Assembly (NCBI GenBank): GCA_027621895.1
Contig: JAQCAK010000134.1
Coordinates: 1 to 6,021, forward strand
Source: Pseudomonadota bacterium
GTDB taxonomy: Bacteria; Pseudomonadota; Gammaproteobacteria; Pseudomonadales; Azotimanducaceae
Reading direction: 5' to 3'
Length of the DNA stretch: 6,021 nt
Position numbers and translations under genes: made by a program. The first letter of the stretch is position 1, and every line of letters starts with the position of its first letter. The notes beneath the pieces are model-generated. The model saw only the letters and a list, made by a program, of their open reading frames with translations, ran no database searches and was not told the DNA's origin. Of the stretch, positions 1 through 5,592 are shown in pieces.

Positions 1-1168
1 CGGCCCTTTTGCCACCCGACCTGGCCGTATCCACATCCACCACATCGGCGAGCATCGCAACGGGCAGGAACTGAAGCCCCCCGTAGCAGAAACCCTTGAC
101 GATAAAGAGCACAAAAAACGGCAGGTAATCACCGTGGTCCAGGAACAGGTTGCAGGCACTGACAATGGAAACCAGCACCAGCGTGCCCATAAAGGCCAGG
201 TGCTTGCCAATCTTTCGTCCCAGCCAGAGCCAGAAAGGAATCGCGCCGAGACCGGCAACAAAGTAGAAGAAATAGGCGGCACCAATCGTCGGTACGCCGA
301 CGATATCGCGGATAAAGAACAGGGACACCGCGTTGCGGAAGGACTCACCAAAGATGACCAGCAGTGCAATCAGCAGGACCCTGCGCATTGGACCATTCTT
401 CCAGAGATAGCGAATGCCATCCCTGATGGGAACACGATGGCTTTCGACCACCGGGGGTTCCCGCACGAATGCCAGCACAATCACCACACACACCGGCAGC
501 ACCAGCAGGATCGTATAGGCTAGCCACATGAGCACCGGCCCCGTCAGCGTTGCCCGATCGACAACCTGTTTGTTGGCCAGGTCACCGGTGAAAGCGCCCA
601 CGGCATCCTGCCAGATGATGCCGAACACTGCGCCAACCGAGCCGCCACCATCAGCCAGAATTTCAACCACCATGGGAACGGCGGCTGCCATCAGCAGGCC
701 CATCAGCACAAAAAATTCCCTGGCGGCGGTCACCCTGGAACGCTGGTGATAGTCTGTCGACAGCTCTGCACCCCAGGCCCGGTGCGGTAATGCGATGATC
801 GTACTGCCAAGGAAAAACAGGGTGAGGAACACCAGCAGGTAAGTGATTCCAACGTCACCTGCCGGCGGGATGAACAGCTTGTAGACCCCGAACATCATGA
901 TGGGCATACCCACTACAAGCCAGGGTCTCCGGCGACCGAACCGGGTACGCCAGCGATCAGAAATTTCACCCATCAATGGATCGGTCAGGACATCGGTGAG
1001 CCTTGCCAGCATCAGGATAGTACCCACCATCGCCAGACTCAGGCCGAGGCCGCTTGAGTAGTGAGCAGGCACCCAGATCGCCAGCGGATAACTGATCACA
1101 GCCAGGGGCAGTCCAATGCTCCCGTGCGCGTAAATCGTCAACCTGTCCAATGGCCCCGCTTCAGCCAT
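1..1168 (-). CDS. GPH-family (MelB-like) MFS cation-coupled transporter, C-terminus cut by window edge
   Basis: Reading the complementary strand from an ATG at 1168 gives 389 uninterrupted codons that run off the left edge, so the C-terminus (perhaps 60-90 residues, judged from the usual 450-480) is missing. About ten hydrophobic segments are visible (near residues 16-36, 44-62, 82-100, 108-126, 151-171, 212-235, 264-286, 293-317, 325-343, 350-372). The family signature sits at 59-82: D59, D63-P64, G67, S70-D71-R72, then FGRRRPW. D59 and D63 match the Na+/H+-binding aspartates of MelB (D55, D59), so cation-coupled symport in the inner membrane is likely. Further family motifs are RAWGAELSTDY (130-140) and ADVVDVDTARSGGKR near the cut (374-388). 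A GGAAGGGGGGGAG purine run just upstream supports the start. It is divergent from the hydrolase gene at 1374, which hints at a shared substrate. GPH proteins carry sugars, glucuronides and other organic solutes; the substrate here is unknown. Confidence 0.9.
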   Translation of the reverse strand, partial: MAEAGPLDRLTIYAHGSIGLPLAVISYPLAIWVPAHYSSGLGLSLAMVGTILMLARLTDVLTDPLMGEISDRWRTRFGRRRPWLVVGMPIMMFGVYKLFIPPAGDVGITYLLVFLTLFFLGSTIIALPHRAWGAELSTDYHQRSRVTAAREFFVLMGLLMAAAVPMVVEILADGGGSVGAVFGIIWQDAVGAFTGDLANKQVVDRATLTGPVLMWLAYTILLVLPVCVVIVLAFVREPPVVESHRVPIRDGIRYLWKNGPMRRVLLIALLVIFGESFRNAVSLFFIRDIVGVPTIGAAYFFYFVAGLGAIPFWLWLGRKIGKHLAFMGTLVLVSIVSACNLFLDHGDYLPFFVLFIVKGFCYGGLQFLPVAMLADVVDVDTARSGGKRA

Positions 1169-1373
1169 GACTCCCCCCCTTCCTGAGTCCCGTGTTCTGG
1201 TAATCATCGCCTATTCCTGTGCCCCGGGGAAATCGCTGTCCATGAAACGCCTTGGCAGATCACCCCGGATCTGATTCACTTGGAAACCACCTATCCATCA
1301 TCTGAAGTGGACGCCGGGCAGGGTCGTTCCTACCGGGATGATTTCCCACCCGGAGCCCACCTGGAGACAATCC
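1169..1373. promoter_or_regulatory. Divergent intergenic region between transporter and hydrolase genes
   Basis: This 205-bp gap must hold the start signals of both divergent genes. I see no strong sigma70 promoter in either direction. The best rightward candidate is TTGGCA at 1252-1257 followed 17 bp later by the poor -10 TTCACT at 1275-1280. Between them lies the palindrome described separately. A CCCCGGGG palindrome at 1222-1229 is probably just GC-rich composition. No small ORF with a convincing ribosome site is visible. If the hydrolase starts at 1338 instead of 1374, the gap is 169 bp. Confidence 0.45.
1256..1273. promoter_or_regulatory. Perfect palindrome CAGATC-N6-GATCTG, candidate operator
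   Basis: CAGATC (1256-1261) and GATCTG (1268-1273) are exact inverted repeats separated by six bases. The site lies in the divergent gap and overlaps the spacer of the only plausible rightward promoter (TTGGCA/TTCACT). That is the usual place for a dimeric repressor, for example of the TetR or GntR type, to block RNA polymerase. No regulator gene is in the window, and a 6-bp palindrome can arise by chance, so this is a suggestion only. Confidence 0.3.
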
Positions 1374-2663
1374 ATGGCAGATCTTCTAGCAATGTCATCG
1401 GCCGTTATCGACGGCACCCGCAGCGCAGACGACGTGGGCCCCATGAACCGCATCAACTTCCAGCTCTCGGTACTGGCTGACAATATCGCGATGGTTGAAG
1501 CCTTCTCCCATTGCATCCTGTTCGACACAGATGCGGGGCTGGTCGCTTTCGATACTTCCGGGCCCCGGGGTGGCGAGCGGGTTGTGTCAGCCATTCGGTC
1601 ATGGCGGAAAAGTCCATTTCACAGCCTGGTTTACACCCACGGCCATGTCGACCACGTGGGCGGGTGCGGCGCCTTCCTCGAAGATGCCAGGCACAACCGA
1701 CATGAAAAGCCCCGGATCATTGGTCACGAAAACGTGCCCCATCGATTCGACCGGTACAATTTTACCGATGGCTACAACCGGGTTATCAACGCCCGGCAGT
1801 TTGGCCAGTTCTCTCGACGGGGTTACGACATGGTCGACGAGGACACCTTCCTGCCTGAAACCTCGCCCAAACCGGACCAGACCTATTCAGACACCCTTGC
1901 ACTGAATGTGGGCGGCCTGGATATCGAACTCAAACATGCCAGGGGCGAAACTGACGATCACACCTGGGGCTGGATTCCCCGCCACAAGGCGATCTGCGCC
2001 GGCGACTTCTTCATCTGGTGTTTTCCCAATGCCGGTAACCCGCAGAAGGTGCAGCGTTTCCCGGTTGAATGGGCTGCCGCGATGCGCGATATGGCCAGCC
2101 AGGGCGCTGAGCTTTTTATCCCGGCCCACGGCCTGCCGATAGAAGGCAATGCGAGGATTCGCGGCGTCCTGACCGATGTGGCGGACTCGCTGGAATTTCT
2201 CGTGCGGGAGACTATCGGTCGAATGAACGAGGGTGCCCGCCTGGACGAGATCATCCATGAGGTGAAGATTGACCCGGCAATCCTGGAAAAACCCTATTTA
2301 AAACCCATCTACGACGAGCCCGAGTTCGTCGTTCGGAATATCTGGCGCATGTACGGCGGCTGGTATGATGGCAATCCGTCGCGCCTGAAACCGGCGCCGG
2401 ATGCCGCTGTCGCGGCGGAGCTGGCATCCCTGGCGGGCGGTGCCGACAAGCTGGCAGCCCGGGGGCACGCGTTAATGGCATCCGATCCACGACTGGCCTG
2501 CCATCTAGTAGAATTCGCTGTTCAGGCAGAACCGGATAATCGTGAACTGCACGAGATCCGGGCTGCGGTATACCAGTATCGACGTGACCAGGAAGCCTCC
2601 CTGATGTCGAAAGGCATTTTTGGAGCGGCCGCCAATGAGTCCCGTGAACAGCCAGACCCTTAA
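1374..2663 (+). CDS. MBL-fold metallo-hydrolase with alkyl-sulfatase-type dimerization domain
   Basis: A 429-residue protein. The N-terminal two thirds is a metallo-beta-lactamase fold with the HxHxDH motif THGHVDH (H89, H91, D93, H94), then GETDDH (H196), AGDFF (D211) and PAHG (H252), so a full two-metal ligand set is present. The C-terminal part from about 300 to 415 contains RMYGGWYDGNP (325-335), a GG-A-D-K-L stretch and a helical-repeat-like end. This matches the alkyl sulfatase dimerization domain of SdsA1/BDS1-type enzymes. The C-terminal SCP2-like domain of full SDS hydrolases (about 650 residues) is absent. No signal peptide is seen, so it is probably cytoplasmic. I chose ATG 1374 because GGAG lies seven bases upstream; an in-frame ATG at 1338 would add 12 residues but has no good ribosome site. 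It is followed after 25 bp by a flavin monooxygenase gene, likely the same operon. Hydrolysis is certain as a class; the substrate (sulfate ester, lactone or other) is not. Confidence 0.88.
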   Translation: MADLLAMSSAVIDGTRSADDVGPMNRINFQLSVLADNIAMVEAFSHCILFDTDAGLVAFDTSGPRGGERVVSAIRSWRKSPFHSLVYTHGHVDHVGGCGAFLEDARHNRHEKPRIIGHENVPHRFDRYNFTDGYNRVINARQFGQFSRRGYDMVDEDTFLPETSPKPDQTYSDTLALNVGGLDIELKHARGETDDHTWGWIPRHKAICAGDFFIWCFPNAGNPQKVQRFPVEWAAAMRDMASQGAELFIPAHGLPIEGNARIRGVLTDVADSLEFLVRETIGRMNEGARLDEIIHEVKIDPAILEKPYLKPIYDEPEFVVRNIWRMYGGWYDGNPSRLKPAPDAAVAAELASLAGGADKLAARGHALMASDPRLACHLVEFAVQAEPDNRELHEIRAAVYQYRRDQEASLMSKGIFGAAANESREQPDP

Positions 2664-2688
2664 ACGGAAAGAGAAGAGGAACGAGCCA

Positions 2689-3702
2689 ATGACCCAATAC
2701 TCCATTCTGGACCTCGTCCCTGTCACCGAGGGCAGCACGCCCGGCGATGCCCTGCAGAAATCCCTGGACCTGATCCAGCACGCGGAATCCTGGGGCTACA
2801 CCCGGTACTGGGTCGCCGAACATCACAACATGCGAGGCATTGCATCTGCAGCGACAGCAGTCGTGATTGGCCACCTGGCCGGCGGGACTTCCCGTATCCG
2901 CGTCGGTGCTGGCGGAATCATGCTGCCCAATCATGCACCCCTGGTAGTGGCCGAGCAGTTCGGCACCCTGGCCAGCCTGTATCCGGACCGAATTGACCTG
3001 GGACTCGGCCGCGCGCCCGGTACCGATGGGCTCACCTACCAGGCACTGCGCCGTAACCAGACCGGTGATGTCACTGAATTTCCACGGGATGTGGCCGAGC
3101 TCCAGCATTACCTGAAACCAGCCCAGGAAGGTCAGCGCGTTGTCGCCACGCCGGGCGCTGGTACCGAGGTGCCGATCTATATCCTGGGTTCCAGCCTGTT
3201 CGGCGCACAACTGGCGGCACTGCTCGGGCTGCCTTTCGCTTTCGCATCACATTTCGCGCCAGCCATGATGGACCAGGCCATCGAGATCTATCGCGAAAAT
3301 TTCAAGCCTTCAGAGCAGCTCCAGGCTCCCTATGTCATGCTGGGATATAACGTCTGTGCTGCGGACGATGAAGACAAGGCACAACTGCTTCGCACCTCGT
3401 CACTGCAGTCTTTCGTTAACCTGCGCCGGGGAAGACCGGGACAGCTGCCACCACCCATAGCTGGATTCGAGGAAACCCTGAGTCCGGGAGAGCAGCATAT
3501 GCTGCAGGAGCTGTCACGCTGCGCCGCCGTCGGCAACCCGGAGGCTGTCGAAAAGCAGATTCGTCACTTCCTGGCTGAAACGGGCGCTGACGAACTGATT
3601 ATTGTGACTTCCGTTTTCGACCATGCCGATCGGCTCAGATCCTACGAAATTACCGCCGATATCTTTGCCAGGATCAACGAGCCTTCACGCAAGATCGGCT
3701 GA
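2689..3702 (+). CDS. Luciferase-like (LLM class) flavin-dependent oxidoreductase, YhbW/group 1 type
   Basis: A 337-residue protein of the bacterial luciferase-like TIM-barrel family, which uses reduced flavin (usually FMNH2 from a separate reductase) and O2 to oxidise organic substrates in the cytoplasm. Visible family marks are SILDLVPV near the N-terminus (5-12), YWVAEHHNM (40-48), the flavin-site strand RIRVGAGGIMLPNH (69-82), VAEQFGTL (87-94), and LGLGRAPGTD (104-113). The last is typical of the group 1 luciferase-family oxidoreductases that include E. coli YhbW. Length fits that group. The frame is open from an ATG at 2620, but that start would lie inside the upstream gene. ATG 2689 has an AGGA eight bases upstream and begins exactly where the family similarity starts. 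It follows the MBL hydrolase by 25 bp, so the two are probably cotranscribed and may act in sequence on one compound. No flavin reductase gene is nearby. Substrate unknown. Confidence 0.9.
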   Translation: MTQYSILDLVPVTEGSTPGDALQKSLDLIQHAESWGYTRYWVAEHHNMRGIASAATAVVIGHLAGGTSRIRVGAGGIMLPNHAPLVVAEQFGTLASLYPDRIDLGLGRAPGTDGLTYQALRRNQTGDVTEFPRDVAELQHYLKPAQEGQRVVATPGAGTEVPIYILGSSLFGAQLAALLGLPFAFASHFAPAMMDQAIEIYRENFKPSEQLQAPYVMLGYNVCAADDEDKAQLLRTSSLQSFVNLRRGRPGQLPPPIAGFEETLSPGEQHMLQELSRCAAVGNPEAVEKQIRHFLAETGADELIIVTSVFDHADRLRSYEITADIFARINEPSRKIG

Positions 3703-3770
3703 CAGCAGACGCAGACTGACCGGGAAGATGCTGCCATTCGTCGGTTCTGCGCCCGGTTCATGGTGAAATT

Positions 3771-3806
3771 TTTTCAAGAAGATCTATCGTGTCTTGAGAA
3801 TTTTTT
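3771..3806 (+). terminator. Candidate Rho-independent terminator of the hydrolase-monooxygenase operon
   Basis: TTTTCAAGA (3771-3779) can pair with TCTTGAGAA (3792-3800), giving a 9-bp stem with one G-U pair and a 12-base loop. Six T residues follow at once (3801-3806). It sits 68 bp after the monooxygenase stop. The stem is weak because it is AT-rich. The reverse strand has no T run after the hairpin, so this would serve only the rightward operon. Confidence 0.45.
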
Positions 3807-3828
3807 GCCAACTTCCCCGGCCGAACTC

Positions 3829-3882
3829 CCTTTCCGCAGGACACCGATATTTCTATTTAAGAATCAAGGCTTTACGGAAAGG
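3829..3882. repeat. Long-spaced inverted repeat CCTTTCCG / CGGAAAGG
   Basis: CCTTTCCG (3829-3836) and CGGAAAGG (3875-3882) are perfect 8-bp inverted copies 38 bp apart. The match extends by three more pairs (CTC/GAG) if one bulged C is allowed. The enclosed segment is AT-rich. No T run follows on either strand, so it is not a simple terminator. It could be a structured 3' end for the leftward transaminase transcript or a chance match. Confidence 0.35.
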
Positions 3883-3900
3883 AGACTGACTGGTCCAGTA

Positions 3901-5052
3901 CTAGGGCCGGCCCAGGTCGATGGCGCGGTCAAGTGTCGCCACAACCCGCTCCTGGTCATCGGAGGTTATGCCCACCCAGAGGGGCAGGCGTAACAGCCGG
4001 GAAGCCATCGATTCCGTCACAACCAGATCTCCATGGGTCCTCGCGTATTTCTTGCCGGCAGGCGAGTCATGCAGCGGCACATAGTGGAACAGACAATGGA
4101 TCTGCTGTTCCTTCAGGTAGGACAGCACGACACCGCGATCCACTTCCGCCGGCAGAATGCCGTAGTAAAGGTGCGCATTGTGATCACATTCGACGGGGAT
4201 GACTGGTCGACGCAGACGGCCCTGCTGCTCCATCTGCTCCAGCAGGCGATCGTAGATACGCCAGCTGAGCAACCGCTTCTCATTGATATCGTCTGCATCT
4301 TCGAACTGCGCCCAGAGAAACGCGGCGATGATCTCGCCCGGCAGGAACGAGGAGCCCGGCGCCTGCCAGGTGTACTTGTCGATTTCACCCCGGTAAAAAG
4401 CCGATCTGTCAGTACCCTTTTCGCGGATGATCTCCGCCATCTGCACGTCATAGGGACTGTTGACCATCAGGGCCCCGCCCTCGCCGGAAATGATGTTCTT
4501 GGTCTCATGAAAGCTGTAGGCGCCATAATCGCCGATGGCACCCAGAGCCCGACCCTTGTACAGCGACATGAGTCCCTGCGCGGCATCTTCAACCAGGGCC
4601 AGTTCATAGCGCTGGCAGATGGACTGAATTTCATCCATCTCACAGGCAACGCCGGCATAGTGAACCACGCAAACCGCCCGGGTCCGTGAGGTAATCGCTG
4701 CCTCGATCAACTGCTCGTCAATGTTCAGTGTGTCCTCACGGATATCCACAAATACAGGAATACCGCCACGCAGCACAAAGGCGTTGGCCGTCGACACAAA
4801 GGTGAAGGACGGCATGATGATCTCGTCACCCGGCTGTATATCGAGCAGCAGTGCAGCCATTTCCAGCGCCGCCGTACAGGAATGCGTAAGCAGCGCCCTG
4901 GGACTATCCGTGAGCCGTTCCAGCCATTCATGACACCTGGCAGTAAAGGGGCCGTCTCCCGCCAGCGCCCCCCGCTCATGGGCCTGGGTGATAAATTCCA
5001 GCTCCCTGCCCGTCATGTAGGGCCGGTTAAACGGCACCGGTCGGTCGCTCAT
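3901..5052 (-). CDS. wecE: dTDP-4-amino-4,6-dideoxygalactose transaminase (WecE/RffA)
   Basis: A 383-residue PLP enzyme of the DegT/DnrJ/EryC1/StrS sugar aminotransferase family. It transfers an amino group from glutamate to dTDP-4-keto-6-deoxy-D-glucose, giving dTDP-4-amino-4,6-dideoxygalactose (dTDP-Fuc4N), the donor used in enterobacterial common antigen and in some O-antigens. As recalled, long stretches match E. coli WecE (376 residues): the SCTA-LEMAALLLDIQPGDE region (58-77), PSFTFVSTANAFVLRGG (81-97), HYAGVACEMD (131-140), VEDAAQG (154-160, with D156 and Q159 at the PLP site), and SFHETKN (180-186) with catalytic K185. IREKGT-RS (209-217) and KYTW (226-229) are further matches. Its ATG overlaps the gtrA stop codon (ATGA), so it is translationally coupled to gtrA. 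None of the other common-antigen genes (wecA, wecB, wecC, rffG, rffH, wzx) is in the window, so the glycan that uses the sugar is not known here. Confidence 0.93.
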   Translation of the reverse strand: MSDRPVPFNRPYMTGRELEFITQAHERGALAGDGPFTARCHEWLERLTDSPRALLTHSCTAALEMAALLLDIQPGDEIIMPSFTFVSTANAFVLRGGIPVFVDIREDTLNIDEQLIEAAITSRTRAVCVVHYAGVACEMDEIQSICQRYELALVEDAAQGLMSLYKGRALGAIGDYGAYSFHETKNIISGEGGALMVNSPYDVQMAEIIREKGTDRSAFYRGEIDKYTWQAPGSSFLPGEIIAAFLWAQFEDADDINEKRLLSWRIYDRLLEQMEQQGRLRRPVIPVECDHNAHLYYGILPAEVDRGVVLSYLKEQQIHCLFHYVPLHDSPAGKKYARTHGDLVVTESMASRLLRLPLWVGITSDDQERVVATLDRAIDLGRP

Positions 5053-5471
5053 GTGTCTTTATCTCCCTGAAACACAAACAGCTTTGAAATCGCAAAAAAC
5101 ATCATGGCCAGAACACCCATTGCCATTAACTGGACTAACTGGTGTGGAAAAGCCAGCAGATCCACCCCCACGTAAATAATGACCAGATTAAGTGCATATC
5201 CCATCACATGCATGCCAAGGTAACGGGCCATCGAAGTTCCTACCGCGCCCTTGTGATTAAAGGTCCAGTGGCGATTGGCAAAGTAACTGAACAGGGTACC
5301 CAGGGGATAGAGAATCGCCACGGCGATCTTGGGATCCGTACCCAGCCAGGTCACCAGAAGGTAGACCAGGTAGCCTAGTAGGTTATGGGCCACGCCCACG
5401 ACGCCGAAACGAACGAGTTCACCGAGCGCGCGGGGTACCGCCTGTCTGCCTGTCGTGTCTGTTGACGTCAT
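5049..5471 (-). CDS. GtrA-family membrane protein (putative polyprenyl-phosphate-sugar flippase)
   Basis: A 140-residue protein with four likely membrane helices (about 21-40, 47-66, 84-106, 111-132). It has the family marks RFGVVGVAHNLLGYLVY (21-37), FANRHWTF (64-71) and the end pattern FFAISKLFVF (125-134). GtrA proteins of serotype-conversion and wall-glycan systems are thought to move undecaprenyl-phosphate-linked sugars across the inner membrane, or to help the glycosyltransferase that uses them. The gene comes first in a two-gene leftward operon, with its stop overlapping the wecE start by 4 bp. This points to handling of an amino-dideoxyhexose or its lipid-linked form. The start is uncertain: the frame is open to a TTG at 5543 with an ATG at 5516, and none of the three has a clear ribosome site. 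I chose ATG 5471 because it gives the normal family length and the first membrane helix begins soon after. Confidence 0.83.
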   Translation of the reverse strand: MTSTDTTGRQAVPRALGELVRFGVVGVAHNLLGYLVYLLVTWLGTDPKIAVAILYPLGTLFSYFANRHWTFNHKGAVGTSMARYLGMHVMGYALNLVIIYVGVDLLAFPHQLVQLMAMGVLAMMFFAISKLFVFQGDKDT

Positions 5472-5544
5472 GGAGCTGCTTCGAAAGCCTGTTGCCTTGG
5501 GTATAATGCCGCGCATTGACGCGAATTGGGAAAATTGCGGCAAA

Positions 5545-5562
5545 ACATCATGTTACATCATG
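5545..5562. repeat. Tandem ACATCATG direct repeat with 10-bp period
   Basis: ACATCATG occurs at 5545-5552 and again at 5555-5562, one helical turn apart. The first copy is also inside an 11-bp palindrome AACAT-c-ATGTT (5544-5554). The arrangement resembles side-by-side protein binding sites between the -10 box and the radical SAM start, but it could be chance. Confidence 0.4.
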
Positions 5563-5574
5563 CCACCGGGCATG
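5559..5574 (+). promoter_or_regulatory. Small hairpin in the radical SAM gene leader
   Basis: CATGCC (5559-5564) pairs perfectly with GGCATG (5569-5574) around the loop ACCG. It ends 18 bases before the first possible start codon at 5593. No T run follows, so it is not a terminator. It might influence ribosome access. Confidence 0.3.
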
Positions 5575-5592
5575 TTTGATGGTGAACTGTAA

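Larger units (their letters stand above)
3703..3900. other. Convergent, gene-free AT-rich spacer
   Basis: This 198-bp stretch lies between the rightward monooxygenase gene and the leftward transaminase gene. It is clearly richer in A+T than its surroundings between about 3762 and 3880, as terminator regions often are. It holds a terminator-like hairpin and a long-spaced inverted repeat, listed separately, plus a small ACTGG-T-CCAGT stem just before the transaminase stop. The 77-codon open frame starting at 3760 has no ribosome site, no recognisable similarity, and runs into the transaminase gene on the other strand, so I do not call it a gene. Confidence 0.6.
5472..5592. promoter_or_regulatory. 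Divergent promoter region between gtrA-wecE and the radical SAM gene
   Basis: Both divergent transcription units must start within or near this 121-bp gap. Rightward, TATAAT at 5502-5507 is a perfect -10 box preceded by GGG. The best -35 is TTCGAA at 5480-5485 with a 16-bp spacer, matching TTGACA at only three positions. A start near 5514 would leave an untranslated leader of about 80 bases carrying a tandem repeat and a hairpin. The leftward promoter is not obvious. Confidence 0.5.

Noticed and set aside
134..523. 129-codon open frame on the plus strand
   Set aside because: Antisense to the transporter gene; the translation is rich in Gln, His and Asn with no motif, as expected for the reverse of a membrane-protein gene.
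1222..1229. CCCCGGGG palindrome
   Set aside because: Short and not extended on either side; expected by chance in GC-rich DNA.
2251..3210. 319-codon open frame on the minus strand
   Set aside because: It lies opposite the hydrolase end and the flavin monooxygenase, both of which have clear family motifs. Its translation shows no recognisable domain and a random-looking composition, a common shadow in GC-rich DNA.
3760..3993. 77-codon open frame starting in the convergent spacer
   Set aside because: No ribosome site, overlaps the terminator-like hairpin, and continues into the antisense of wecE.
4033..4689. 218-codon open frame on the plus strand
   Set aside because: It is fully inside wecE on the opposite strand, has no domain I recognise, and wecE matches its family throughout this stretch.
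5472..5543. N-terminal extension of the GtrA protein from TTG 5543 or ATG 5516
   Set aside because: No ribosome site supports either start, the extra residues are not hydrophobic, and they would overlap the TATAAT box of the divergent gene. The ATG 5516 start cannot be fully excluded.
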